64,000 nt of DNA from Tridacna crocea (Eukaryota; Mollusca; Bivalvia; Cardiida; Cardiidae). The DNA lies in assembly GCA_943736015.1 (NCBI GenBank), contig OX031056.1, forward strand, positions 68,103,277 through 68,167,276, in the 5' to 3' direction. The notes beneath the pieces are model-generated. The model was not told the DNA's origin. It searched no databases and saw only the letters and a list, made by a program, of their open reading frames with translations. The position numbers were made by a program, and so were the translations under genes. Positions 1 to 10,246 of the stretch are shown one piece after another. How positions within the stretch are numbered: the first letter of the stretch is position 1; each line of letters starts with the position of its first letter.

Positions 1-257
1 ATTTTTAGTCTTTTTATCAGGGCATCAAAAGATAGACCGAAATAGCTTATAAATAGTTATAGATCGATTGATTGATTGGTGTTTAAATCTGTTTTCAACA
101 TTATGAAAGTTATATCGCAGCGACCAGTAAAATTGTTCATGATTTTTTTGGAGTCTTTGTACTTCGTACAATATTATTCTGAAGTGACTTGCAGCTTTCC
201 CAAATAAACATTGGTAAAGCAATAGTCGATCTGAGATTCGAAGTCATGTCCCCCAGA

Positions 258-618
258 TTTTCAGACTTGTAAGTTACATTGCAAGGTTTGGTTTTCATCT
301 TGTATTGCTCGCAACTCGCGAAAAGGGACATACGGTTGGTTGTATTGGCGTTTAACGCCACTTTAATAGCTAAGGTCATATCATGGCGGTCGGTGACGCA
401 CATGTTTTTCCCGGCTTTCTCACACCAGCGACATACGGACATTTGGTTAAAAAGTAGTCTTTGACAGCCTGCTCAGTGCGCGCAGGCTACTCTGAGACGG
501 CACTTTACAATTACATTAGATGTTGTGCTACAGTCCACTTGCACGAAACAGAAAAATTACATAAATCAAAGCGTTGAAAACGCTGAAGTGGTATTCGTCA
601 CGGAATCCATTGCATGGA
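258..618. repeat. family G-related repeat, copy 1 (interrupted)
   Basis: This segment matches 1264-1512: both carry 'GTAAGTTACATTGCAAGG', then 'GAAAAGGGACATACGG', a G-family hairpin piece with 'GAGACGGCACTTTAC', and an 'ACATAAATCAAAGCGTT' tail. A SINE-like piece sits inside it at 336-429. A complete family G element lies at 43628-43888. Confidence 0.6.
336..429 (-). mobile_element. 5'-truncated SINE-like insertion with 9-bp TSD
   Basis: A 94-bp insert splits the repeat and is flanked by the direct repeat GACATACGG (327-335 and 430-438). The uninterrupted sister at 1264-1512 reads straight through this point. On the minus strand it contains 'GTGGCGTTAAACGCCA', the SINE tail motif seen elsewhere in the window. 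A related piece lies at 10707-10770. Confidence 0.6.
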
Positions 619-635
619 TACCCGTAAGAAAGGAA

Positions 636-706
636 TGAATCCTGTCCGTCGCAATGACTATTATTCGTCATTGAAAAGAAATTAGCAGAGCTGGAATTTC
701 GAACCT
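636..706 (-). mobile_element. SINE fragment
   Basis: On the minus strand this reads a degenerate B-box-like stretch and then 'AGTCATTGCGAC...CAGGATTCATTCC', the same body motif as the SINEs at 28231 and 56080. Only part of the unit remains. Confidence 0.4.
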
Positions 707-720
707 GCGATCCGCTGTTC

Positions 721-944
721 TTAACTCATTACCAAACGACACATTTTTTTGGCTGGTCCAAATCGAAAGCATTTGCAGACGACAAAATAAAAGTGACTGA
801 AAATTTGAAATTTGTTTTGTGATGGGTAGAAAACGTTGTGGGAAAAGGAGAAAATGCTGGCTACCAGCATTTTCTCATTTTCCCACAATGTTTTCGAAAG
901 GCTTCTTTCTCAGGGTCGTCCAACGTAGGAATTGTGTGGATTAA
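721..944 (-). mobile_element. family A hairpin MITE
   Basis: It begins TTAACTCATTACCAAACGAC and has the family A order in reverse: the long arm with 'GCATTTGCAGACGACAAAATAAAAG', then the palindrome around 'AATGCTGG/CCAGCATT', then 'TCAGGGTCGTC'. The right terminus is decayed (GTGTGGATTAA). Non-autonomous, with no coding capacity. Confidence 0.75.
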
Positions 945-1263
945 GTCAAGAAAGCTACCCCTGCGCTACTGTTTTTTTTTAAATATGATATTTGCGTGTT
1001 TAATCTTTAACGCTGTTTTCAAAATCAATTTAGCCTTTTCGCAGCGCTGATTTCATATAACCATTCTTTCTACGACTTTCATTAAATCAGTCTTTCACAA
1101 AAGACTCTTTCCATACCACTTGTTGCGCCCCACCACTCCGCCAACGCACACACATAACCGTAGAATCAATGTTTAGCTGTGACATAATGAACGAATCCTT
1201 TCGAAATTACTAACGTTATTCTCAAAATAAGAAATTCAAATTAGCCGAGCTGCCATTCGAACT

Positions 1264-1512
1264 CATATCTCCAAGATTTTCAGGCCTGTAAGTTACATTG
1301 CAAGGTTTGGTTTTCATCTTATATGGCTTGCAACACGCGAAAAGGGACATACGGACATTTGCGTCCGTGCTGGCTAATCCGAGATGGCACTTTCCGATTA
1401 CATTATATTTTGTGCTACAGTCGACTTACAGGAAACTGAAAAAAAAAAAATACATAAATCAAAGCGTTAAAATGCTGAAGTGGTATTTGTCAAGAAAGCC
1501 ATTGTTTGGAAT
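1264..1512. repeat. family G-related repeat, copy 2
   Basis: The uninterrupted counterpart of 258-618. It contains 'ACGGACATTTGCGT', the inner part of the family G terminal repeat, and half of the G hairpin ('GGCTAATCCGAGATGGCACTTT'). Confidence 0.55.
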
Positions 1513-2218
1513 TAAAAACTTGAAAAAACAAAAGAGAAATATTATTTAATATTTGCTTGAAAGTCAATCTACTTAGCATATAAATACCTTTTTGCTTGAA
1601 GGGAAAGTACTATTGACATAGTTAGGATTGTTTGTGTATTGGTGGTCTCCCTTTGCTCAATAAAGGGAGTCAGGAGTAACGTCCCTTTAGAGTGGAATGT
1701 ATGGTGCATGATGGATAGAGAGGGAAGCCATGTAAATATAATGAAAAAAAAAATCAAGTTTGTACCTGAAAACTTTGATTTTAAGATATCTTTGGTAGTA
1801 AAAAGTTAATTTCCAACATTACACTCAATTACTCCGATCTATAAACATACATTTACGATCAATTAGAGTAGCGCGTAATTATGGGACGAATAAGCCAAGG
1901 TACGCACTGATTTTGAAACGAAAAAGCCCAAGATCAAGCGATCAGTCGACAAATATTGTGTATGTCATTGCGCCAATAGAAGCCTATGAGCGGGTGAAGG
2001 TTTTTTTCAATCAAAAATTTGTTTTTCTCGATCGATTGCCTAACCCGGTGTATTTGAACATGCCATTTCCAATTACATTTCGACTGCTACCGAAAATCTC
2101 TGAAAAACAAAAAAGAGTTTAATTGGGTTTATTTCCTTCGGCTTTGCACAAAATTCGATACATGATCTTAAAAATTCAATATTGAACTCATAGAGGTATT
2201 GGCTTCGACAAATACCAT
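1513..2218. other. no recognised feature
   Basis: AT-rich sequence. I see no coding exon, tRNA, palindrome or repeat shared with the rest of the window. Confidence 0.4.
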
Positions 2219-2306
2219 AAAACGGAAAAATGTCGTTTTGGATTAGGCTGCGCGTACTACTCAGCCTGATCCGAGACGACTCTGTACGCATATGTCCGAA
2301 TGCCAT
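2219..2306. repeat. family G partial hairpin
   Basis: It reads 'AAATGTCGTTTTGGATTAGGCTGCGCG...CAGCCTGATCCGAGACGAC...GCATATGTCCGAATG', matching the right hairpin and terminal repeat of the family G element at 43628-43888. Confidence 0.55.
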
Positions 2307-2541
2307 TTTTACGTGCCGCTGGCCATATATACAGCCAAAGTGTCCCGTTGAGAGTTAGCTGAATAAAAAAGCCAATTTTCGTCGCTGAAACAAAACTAAA
2401 GTTTAGCGATTCACGGACTGGTTAACCATATTAGGCAATGTAGATCAAAGATCACAGGAAGTGTAGTCTAATCTTGATCGTCACCGACCTTAAAAGTAAA
2501 ACATTTTTTTTTCGTAGTATTCAAGTTATATAAGGCAAATG

Positions 2542-2768
2542 AACCCTTTACCACACAATGACGGCTTTTGACGACCCTGAAGAAGAAGGCTTATGAAAAC
2601 ATTGAGGGAAAAGGATAAAATGCTGGTAACCAGCATTTTCTCCTTTTTCCTCAAAGTTTTCTACCATATCAAAGAAAAATTAGACCATTTGAGCCACTTT
2701 GAAATTGTAGTCTACAAATGCTTTCAATTTGGATTGGTCTAAAATTTTGTTGTGTGGTAAAGACTCTA
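2542..2768 (+). mobile_element. family A hairpin MITE
   Basis: It runs from 'ACCCTTTACCACACAATGACG' through 'GACGACCCTGA', a slightly degenerate palindrome (GAGGGAAAAGGATAAAATGC and its complement), the long arm 'GCTTTCAATTTGG', and ends in 'GTGTGGTAAAGACT'. The flanking TTAA has been lost at both ends. Confidence 0.75.
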
Positions 2769-3121
2769 AAAGTAAGAAAAAAAGAAAGTTTTTTGGTAGT
2801 CTTTTGGTGATACAAAGGTAGCTAGAATTTGATTTATCGCGCGTTTCAAGGGGCACCGTTCACGAAACTGCGCAGATTTAGGCACACTCTTTTATTGTAT
2901 ATACACACATAAAATCCTGTTTTACAAAAGGGTATGCAACGGCGTAAAATTATGCAAATATTTAATCAAATCGTCAAGTTATGCAATAACTGAATTTTTT
3001 TTTTGGCTTAATTTAATTGAACTGCTTATGCACATTTCGTGAGTGCTCAGTTTAGAGAAAGGTACCGAAGGAATTTTTAAACAGCTGACACTTTCCAAGA
3101 CAATGGCTTCTTTTTCACACA
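2769..3121. other. no recognised feature
   Basis: Nothing recognisable apart from 'CAACGGCGTAAAATT' near 2939, which faintly recalls the SINE tail motif. Confidence 0.4.
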
Positions 3122-3304
3122 GAAGTAGAAGAAGAAGAAGAAGAAGAAGAAGAAGAAGGAGGAGGAGGAGGAGGAAGAAGAAGACGAAGGGAGGAAGAAG
3201 AAGAAGAAGGAGGAGGAGAAGGAGAAGGAGGAGGAGTAAGAAGAAGGGGAGGAGGAGGAAAAAGAAGGAGAAAAAGAAGGAGAAAAAGAAGAAGAAGAAG
3301 AAGA
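3122..3304. repeat. (GAA/GGA)n polypurine microsatellite
   Basis: About 180 bp of almost uninterrupted purines on the plus strand. The 136-codon plus-strand and 122-codon minus-strand ORFs crossing it are Arg/Lys and Leu/Phe homopolymer artefacts. A tract like this can form triplex (H-) DNA. Confidence 0.95.
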
Positions 3305-3461
3305 TCTTTAAGAGGAAAGTTTGTTTGCCTGGCATATTATCCGCCATTCAGAATTTTTTCAGTTATATCAAAGCGACAGCTCGAAAATTCATGTCTAGGC
3401 TCTACACAGAGACTCGATCTGCCGCCTCTTTAACCGAGAATTCTATCTTCTGACCTATGCC

Positions 3462-3545
3462 TCCAGCGGGGATCGAACCAGGAGTTCTTGAATCCAAAAT
3501 CCCACTTGTATATTACTGAGTCATGGAAGATACCCTATGATATTT
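3462..3545 (-). mobile_element. tRNA-derived SINE head
   Basis: On the minus strand it carries a perfect Pol III B box, GGTTCGATCCC, preceded by an A-box-like 'TGACTCAGTAATATAC'. No cloverleaf folds cleanly, so this is a SINE head and not a tRNA gene. Confidence 0.55.
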
Positions 3546-3843
3546 GGCCGAGATTAGACTAGAAAATGGTATCATCAACAGGTGTATACACAGATCATAC
3601 TGCACTGACAGACAAGCTGTTCTTTGTATACGCCCCCCCCCGCTGTTAACAACATGTATCTAGATTCACAGGATGCATTTCAACCATTAGATTGCTTATC
3701 GCGAATTTATGCGTTTCTGCAGGAATTGAAGATGAACACTTATTCTGCTTAAATAAGAAAAAGATAGATAAAAGTTATAGGTCATTGTATAATCCCGAAT
3801 TATATTATTTCAAACTTATCCTTTGAAAGAAAAATACCTCTTT

Positions 3844-3885
3844 ATCGGACAGTGTAGATCTCAGGTCAGACTGCAGGTTCTGGGA
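3844..3885. repeat. family B half hairpin
   Basis: It reads 'CGGACAGTGTAGATCTCAGGTCAGACTGCAGG', the left arm of family B. The right arm is missing and the next SINE-like unit starts immediately. Confidence 0.6.
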
Positions 3886-4013
3886 ACTACACCAGTACTC
3901 GTACCGAACGTATGATCAAATGAATAATCTCAAAGATGACACCCACTCCTGGGTATCGTACTCTGGGCCTTATGTTTACGAGGCCGACGCTCAACCTCAC
4001 AACCACGGGCACC
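3886..4013 (-). mobile_element. tRNA-like SINE repeat (shared with 21742-21874)
   Basis: Both copies share 'GGAACTACACCAGTACTC', 'CTCTGGGCCT', 'ACGAGGCCGACGCTC' and 'CTCACAACCACGG'. Read on the minus strand they resemble a degenerate tRNA head (…GTCGGCCTCGTAA…CCCAGAGT). It abuts the broken family B hairpin. Confidence 0.5.
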
Positions 4014-4082
4014 GAAAGACAACCTCTTGAAGGAATATTATTAGTCTCAACTAAGCGTTTTTAAAGCTAGAGTTATCTACAG

Positions 4083-4415
4083 TTGTCTGTGCATGTCATA
4101 TTCTTCGAAGAATCGACCTGTCTTATGTGACGCATAACCCATTCCCCGATGCTTGGGAAAAGTATAGCTTACACCGAAGCTAAACCCAAGCCGTTAGGGA
4201 CTGTTTTAATAAATGACCGGTGCATAGGTTATCTGCTAGCTGATCATAACTGAATAAATCGCACAAGGTAGCGTTTTACTGAGAAAACGTTTATTTCATT
4301 TTGAAATTCAAAGTAACGGTTGTCGTTTTTGAGAAATTAGTCCGCTTATGTACCAAGAATGCCCATATTAGATAGATGTGTATTTGTAGAATGCCATCTA
4401 GCGGGAGATAATGAC
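4083..4415 (-). mobile_element. family H element (subtype 2)
   Basis: Reverse orientation: it begins 'GTTGTCTGTGCATGTCATATTCTTCGAAGAATCGAC', has a middle with 'CGTTTTACTGAGAAAACG' and 'AAAGTAACGGTTGTCG', and ends 'GCCATCTAGCGGGAGATAAT'. The same order recurs at nine or more other places in the window. Confidence 0.75.
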
Positions 4416-4645
4416 CGCTGGACAGAAGTAGACACCGTATGCGAATATTGTCAATTTCAGAATGCTTACTGAATTATTATGCATATTGAAGTCGAGAACT
4501 TTCATTAGCATATCTTTTTCAAGACAGGCGGATGAATGTATTTGAAAAGAGGGCTTCATGCATTTGTAAAAAGTACAGATCGAAACTTAGAGTGGAAACT
4601 GTTTTGTTATCAGCTATATATATAACACTTGTCAGCAGCACCCAT

Positions 4646-4722
4646 ATCGAACAGTGTAGATTCAAGATCAGACTGCACGTTCTGTGCAGTCTGATCTTGA
4701 TCTATACTGTCTGCAAAAGGTC
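4646..4722. repeat. family B hairpin
   Basis: A near-perfect palindrome of about 70 bp: 'CAGTGTAGATTCAAGATCAG' and its complement meet at 'CTGCACGTTCTGTGCAG', followed by 'CTGTCTGCAAAAGG'. The 80-codon ORF here is fortuitous. Confidence 0.75.
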
Positions 4723-5218
4723 CGTCAATTTTCTAGAATCTTTTGTTTTCCAAGGGCACCATATACAAATATAATATGAATTGACCGACAGTGCACAACT
4801 ATGTGCGAGTTTTATATTTTTAGCGATGAATCTGGCATATATTCAAAGTTAAAAAATAGTAAGTTATTCATTGCTATTTCAAAATCAAAATGTTTAAAAA
4901 TGCGGTGTATTTCGTAAATTTATTGAAGCAAATTTCTGAAGTTTTTTATACGAATGTCGTTCATTTAATTGTGTCACTCGGTTTCAATGGGACGCATTAC
5001 TAGGACGTAAAAGAAACGCCGGGTAACCTATCAAGATAGTTTTAAAGTATATAATATAATATTACATCATTACATTCATTTTTTTTTTTTTATCTAAAAT
5101 TTAATCTTTATGGAACCAGTTTGGTGAAGTTTCAATCAATTTTCAGTGCTGATTATGCGAAAAAATCTCCCCTTTTGAACGATGACCTTGCTTGTTTGGC
5201 ACAACTCGGCAGGACATG
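4723..5218. other. no recognised feature
   Basis: AT-rich sequence with no repeat or exon I can support. Confidence 0.4.
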
Positions 5219-6205
5219 TCAGTGTCTTGTTTGTCCTCCATGCACAGATGTCGCAGCCCTGATTCTTCTATGCATGGAATTGATCAGAGTGTTAATCCTG
5301 GCAATAGGAATGTTATCGAAGGCCTTATTGCAAATAAGTAATTCATTATGCTGTTTTTCTGATGTGTAATGATGGCTTAATAAGCTACCTTCGTTAAATA
5401 AAGATATTATTATTCCAGTCTTCCTGCAAGGCATGCCTGAGTTGCTCCAGATCAGTGGGGGCATTTCGACGTCTCCTAACCCTCCTTTCCAGTTCATTCC
5501 AGAGGTGCTCAATCGAGGTCAAATCTGGACTGAATGCTGGCCAATCGAGTAGGTTTATGTTAATATTGGAAAGAAATTGCTGGCAAACTCTGGCGACATG
5601 AGGCCGGGCATTGTCTCGCTGAAAGACCAAGTTCCGTGCTTGCACACATGAGACGACAACTGGGCGGAGGATTTCGTCTCTATACCCGACGCCGCTTAAA
5701 TTACCGTCAGTCACGATCAGGATAGAACCCATACAAGATACCGACCCAAAAGCATACCGAACTACCGCCAACCTTTCCCACTCAACGACACACGCGCTGG
5801 TGTAACGTTCCCCGTGACGTCGGTATATACGACGTCGCCAGTCCGAACGGTAGAGAGTGAACCATGATTCATCTTTGAAGAATACCTGTCTCCATTGCCT
5901 CATAGGAAAATTTCTAGAAGACGCGCAGGAGTTAGGAACAGACTAAAATAGGGACGTCAGGCTCTTAGGCATCGACGCGTAATCAGTTTCGAACCGTATC
6001 AGGATGAATATGGCAATTGTGACTGCCTATGATATTTGCAGTTTCACTAGCTGTGAGATGGCGATTACGTAGACCTGTGAGTAAGTGTTATAAATCGATC
6101 CTAACGTGGCGTCGTGACGCGTGGACGTCCACTTCGCGTTCGGTCGTTGACCTTCCCTGTCACTCGCTGACGTTGGATAAGACGTTCAATCTTGCCATGG
6201 ATGTA
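5219..6205 (-). pseudogene. fossil Tc1-type DDE transposase
   Basis: Transposase of a Tc1/mariner-class cut-and-paste element. On the minus strand, the N-terminal part near 6205-6105 reads (with in-frame stops) 'VNDRTRSGRP' and 'RVTTP', the linker after the paired-type DNA-binding domain of Tc1 proteins. The catalytic part (5394-5903) shows all three acidic residues in context: 'FKDESW', 'FQRDNARPHVA', and 'DWPAFSPDLTSIEHLW' with the final E. The C-terminus resumes at 5219-5312 with 'IPIARINTLINSMHRR' and ends 'HGGQTRH' before a stop. It is dead: there are several stops in the N-terminal half, frames are broken between 5904 and 6100, and a 93-bp insert interrupts the tail. The terminal inverted repeats were not identified. 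Confidence 0.9.
5317..5409 (+). mobile_element. short retroposon-like insert in the Tc1 fossil
   Basis: The Tc1 tail should read E-W-N-N-I-P; the DNA has this codon run split, with TTAT on both sides (5313-5316 and 5410-5413). The 93-bp insert ends 'TTAAATAAAGATATTA', so it has an AATAAA and an (ATT)n-like end, as in 5'-truncated non-LTR retroposon tails. It also has weak inverted ends (CGAAGG/CCTTCG), so a tiny MITE is the alternative. Confidence 0.6.
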
Positions 6206-6451
6206 AAATGCTAAATAATGACCAAACTTGGAAAAATCGATCTGAATACTTGAACGGTATCAAATAGACTGAAAAGTTCCTTGGGCAAACTCAATGACCT
6301 TCCCCTTGCATTTGAGCATATGCCTCTCCTGGTGCGAAGAGCTTAGGTATTGTATGATTTTAAACACGTGTACCGTTAGACAGCGAAGAAGACATCAATC
6401 TGCCCGATTTTCAGTATTCTAGACCAAGCAATAAGATGTATGTTGCATATT

Positions 6452-6955
6452 TTATGTACACGGCGTTTCTTTTTCTTCCCCCAGAACCATGCTGAAGAGC
6501 TCATGAATAGAGTCGCCTTGAGAATCTTCTTCTAGCGTGGGACTCATACTGATCATGACGGCAGCGGCCATGTTGACACAGTCTTCGATTGCTATATCTG
6601 CTTTTACTGTTGTCAAATCTGTGATTAAACCTCGATCTCCTGTCAGCAATAGGATACTGTATCCTGGATTTCACATCTCTATTGGATTGTAAACTTCTGT
6701 TGTTTTGGCGGGAAGCTATGACACAACATTTCGAAAACTGATTGGTCTTTTTCAAAACACATCTTCGAAATGGTGTGTACAAACTCTTCCGCGTGTTGTT
6801 GTTTATTTCAATGCCAAGGTCACGAAAAATGAAACGAATGGCTTGTACCTTCTCTCTCCGGGTCATATAGTGTAACTTATTTCTGGTACAGTCTAACCCG
6901 AGAGAGGCCATGGTTGATCCAATTTTGCAGCAATCGTTATCGTGATGCCTCTTAT
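6452..6955 (-). CDS. possible 3' end of an unidentified gene (exon-like, minus strand)
   Basis: I do not recognise the protein. On the minus strand a good acceptor (TTTTTACTTCAATTTCAG at 6973-6956) is followed by an open frame. It reads K-R-H-H-D-N-D-C-C-K-I-G, then 'MASLGLDCTRNKLHYMTRRE' and 'IRFIFRDLGIEIN', which looks like ordinary protein composition. A second stretch in another frame (6452-6670) reads 'YSILLLTGDRGLITDL', 'DCVNMAAAVMISM' and 'ELFSMVLGEEKE' before a TAA. The frame change could be a short intron or a frameshift in a pseudogene; I found no convincing donor. The 'ILLLTGDRGL' stretch faintly recalls PIN-domain strands but this is not enough to name it. No upstream exons were found. 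Confidence 0.35.
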
Positions 6956-6973
6956 CTGAAATTGAAGTAAAAA

Positions 6974-7992
6974 TCCTTCACAGTTAAGAGCAACATAAAA
7001 AGTTTAAAGGCAAGTGATAACAATGACAATGGCACAAATAATTTTAATAAAAAAGAAGGAAAGGCAAATCTTAACAGATACATTAACACAACGGTGTACA
7101 CATAAGCACAACTGCATATTGTTGGAGATGTCATCAGACCTCTCAGGACTACAGTAGTGATTTTAAAAGGTAGACTGCCAAAGAATTTGCTGTCTAAATT
7201 CGTTTTTCTTTCAAAATAATTCTGATACACAGTCTGTTTCGTCATGGTTTTGTAAATAAAGCAAAGTCAAAACACCGAAACAATAATAGACGCGGTTTAC
7301 TCTTATATGGCCAATTTCAGAAATGATTTGTTATACTAGCATTAATTGGCTGCAAATGATCTCTCAAATAATTGTAATTTTTCAGTAGGCAAATTAATCT
7401 ATGCAGAAGAAAAAAAAAATCAGACGAATTGCGTCAAAAAAGAGAAAGAAAAACACTGGACAAGATCATGCGACTTGAGGACGCGGAAAGAAGTTCAAAT
7501 GACCGTCATATAAAGCATATGAGGTTTCTACGCGGCGGCTTTTTTACTAGTTGTTTATATGTACCAAAATATATTGAAATCAATAGCAGTAAACTACTTG
7601 AAAACAGTGATGCTGACCTCCCCAGGCTTCTTTTGTGAAGAAGCCAACTAGTCATGGCAGAAAGTCTACACTTTATCTCGCAAACCGGAACTGGAAGAGG
7701 AGTTTGAACCGGCCGGAAGCATACATGTATATGTACGTCATTCCATCGATCAGGATGGAGACAAAGACCGCTAACTGCTTCAAAATCAGGCATCTCTAAA
7801 TTGGGTTAAATTTCTCTATAGTTTGAAACTAGAGTCAACAATTATTAAGTTAAGTAATCGCGATGTAGATTCACTTTTTATCGCTTTGTTTACATCTCGT
7901 TTTCGGTCAAACACCCTTTACTTCCGTTTTATATCCTTTACCTAACGACAGTAGAATGGACTTGTCTGTCGAATGAAATAATAGAGGACAAG
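6974..7992. other. no recognised feature
   Basis: No shared repeat seen. A hydrophobic 97-codon minus-strand ORF (6952-7245) starts here, but its composition follows the base composition and I do not call it. Confidence 0.4.
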
Positions 7993-8223
7993 TTAACTCT
8001 TTACCAAACGGCAAAATTTTATACTGGTCTAAATTGAAAGCACTCGCAAACGACAAGATAAAGGTAACCTAAAGATTGTAATTTGCCTCCAGCAGGACAG
8101 AAAACATTCTGGGAAAAGGAGAAAATGCTGGTTACCAGCATTTTCTCCTTTTGCCCACAATGTTTTCAAAAGGCATCTTTCTCTGGGTCGTAAGAACCAG
8201 GGACTGTTTGGCAAAGGGATAAA
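7993..8223 (-). mobile_element. family A hairpin MITE
   Basis: It starts TTAACTCTTTACCAAACG, with long arm 'GAAAGCACTCGCAAACGACAAGATAAAGG', a palindrome with the 'TGCTGGTTACCAGCA' core, then 'CTGGGTCGTAA' and the end 'TTTGGCAAAGGGATAAA'. Confidence 0.8.
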
Positions 8224-8689
8224 TGTTACTCAAAACATTATAAAAATACACTTTTGTAAGGTTTCAGAGGCTAGCTAAAATATTATTTGTACATGAGCTC
8301 TGCTCTGTGACAAGGGGACTTTATGCATCTGCGAAAAAGAAGCTAGCAAATTCTGAATGTCAACCCCCACTTTGCATGATATTTTCAACCCAATTCTGAA
8401 CAAGCCTCTTTTTGATTCTATGACCTGTACGAGTGGTACAACAGAAAAAAATGTTTCACAGATGAATATGACGAGGAAAACAGTGAAAGACAAGTGGCAA
8501 TTATAACAACTCCTCATATTTCTGCAATATTTTCGAGCACATATTATGACGCCAAAAGGTGTTTTAGTATTTAAACCTTATTCTGCTAAATAGCCAATAA
8601 GAAACGTTCAAGTTCAATTATTAAAGTACAGACATTGCTATTTCAAAGGTTTTTTTTTTGTTAGGGGGAGGATATTTTCTTATTGGACA
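8224..8689. other. no recognised feature
   Basis: No exon or shared repeat seen. Confidence 0.4.
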
Positions 8690-8757
8690 GTATAGATCAT
8701 AGATCAGACTGCACGTTCTGTGCAGTCTGATCTTGATCTACGCTGTCCGCAAAAGGC
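8690..8757. repeat. family B hairpin
   Basis: 'GGACAGTATAGATCATAGATC' pairs with the complement ending 'GATCTACGCTGTCCGCAAAAGG' around 'CTGCACGTTCTGTGCAG'. Confidence 0.75.
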
Positions 8758-9199
8758 AGTGAGTCAGGCTTCGCAGCCAGCGGGTTAAATGGGGGGTAAG
8801 GAACAACTTGCCTCTATCCACGACCGTCTTGTCTCTTCTGTGTTCAGGAATAGCATCTTTATTGGCGAGTTCGTTTCCTACGTCAGCAACGGATGGTCGC
8901 AGCCGGTTGATCCTCTGTTCAAATTCTGTAATAATATACTCAGTTCCATAGATAAGTGTGCACTTAATTTTCTTTTATTTCTCGTCGCATGTTTCACTGA
9001 AGATCAACAATTTGATATCATACTTTAGTTCAGAGTCTATAGAAAATTCCAGACTAATCAGATTTTGTCTAACAGAAAGTTTAAGTTAGGTTTTTGCAAT
9101 TCAAACTGAAGGTGGTACTGAAATCAAAGTTGCAAAAGTACTCAAGGACTAAGGTAATATAAAATTCATGTTTTTCCTAAAGTTCGTATAATTTTTCAA
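8758..9199. other. no recognised feature
   Basis: No exon or shared repeat seen. Confidence 0.4.
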
Positions 9200-9333
9200 T
9201 CAGAATCTTGAATGGCTACCTCTGCTGTCGATACAGGCAATTACTTGACGTCGCATAGACCTTACATAACGTAAAATCGTTACATCAGGAATGTTATTCC
9301 ATTCCTGAACGAGAGCGGTGGCCAAAACCTAAC
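9200..9333 (-). pseudogene. C-terminal fragment of a second Tc1-type transposase
   Basis: The minus strand encodes 'ALVQEWNNIPDVTILR' followed by 'SMRRQVIACIDSRGSHSRF' and a TGA. This matches the family C-terminus 'EEWNNIP…SM.RR….G.H.RY' and is clearly different from the copy at 5219-6205 (GSHSRF against GGQTRH). About 43 residues remain; the catalytic region is absent. Confidence 0.8.
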
Positions 9334-9384
9334 ATTAATGCAGTCCGCGCAGACTGACATGAATCAAAACTTTTTGTTATTTAT

Positions 9385-9500
9385 CAATTTTCTGCATGTC
9401 AAAGGACCATTCTAAGTAATAATGCAGTTGGGTGTTGGATGAAAAAAGGTTTTATGGATCCATGATTAATGTGACTTGCTTGGCGTGATGCGCGACGAAA
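9385..9500. repeat. dispersed repeat, family C2 flank
   Basis: It shares 'GCATGTCAAAGGACCATTCTA', 'GATCCATGA' and 'GTGACTTGCTTGG' with sequence downstream of the C2 hairpin at 63555, and more weakly with 42759-42850. Confidence 0.5.
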
Positions 9501-9865
9501 CTGCAGTGCATGACTTGCTCCATTCTTGTTTTCATTGTTAAGGTGGCCCTTCAGATTTTGGGACAAAAGTTGTACAAAAAAAACTGAAATCATCCTTATA
9601 CTCCCAAAGCCTTTTAATTTTCATTCATTAAACCCCAGTAGTCGAAAACTATCCGACAACAAGAGGAATTAGAGATTTTCTTACGCCCAGGCCGACACCG
9701 ACGGGAAACAAGATCTATTTTTACATGGGCAACCCGCTCATTTACATACCGGAAATACACAGACGGTGCTTCAAACGTAGTGTCCGAAGAAGACATTGTA
9801 GAAAATAATTACATGTTTGTTACGTTATGGAATTTAAGCGTCATTAGTCACGTGCCAGTCACAAA
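9501..9865. other. no recognised feature
   Basis: Nothing supported. Confidence 0.35.
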
Positions 9866-9960
9866 ACTAATTTCAAATTTTCAGTCACTTTCATTTTGTC
9901 TTCTCCAAATGCTTTCGATTAGGACAAGCCTAAAATACTGCCGTTTGTTAATGAGTTAAG
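9866..9960 (+). mobile_element. family A right-half remnant
   Basis: Only the long arm remains: 'TTCAAATTTTCAGTCACTTTCATTTTGTC', 'AATGCTTTCGATT', 'GGACAAGCCTAAAAT' and a degenerate 'TTTGTTAATGAGTTAA' end. Confidence 0.6.
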
Positions 9961-10246
9961 AGGCTACGTAGCCTTTTAAGGGAATACCATCTTTTTTTTT
10001 CTGCAATCAATTTATGATTCTTAATTATTGATGATTTATATATTTTTTTTTTTCGTATGAATATCAGTGATATATATATTTTTTAATTTGGTGAGATGTG
10101 AAAAATCTAAATACCCACCTTTAAGGGATGTCAAGCAATTAGGACCCAGTTATAAATCAGCATTATCAGCTGTTGATAAACTTTTCAAATTTATCGCTAT
10201 TTTATCAGCTGTATTCAACAAACAAACCCGGATTTTACGATATTTG

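Noticed and set aside
2979-3453. ORFs of 136 (plus) and 122 (minus) codons
   Set aside because: They translate the GAA/GGA microsatellite into Arg/Lys and Leu/Phe runs.
6952-7245. 97-codon hydrophobic ORF
   Set aside because: Hydrophobicity follows the T-rich strand; no motif, splice or homology support.
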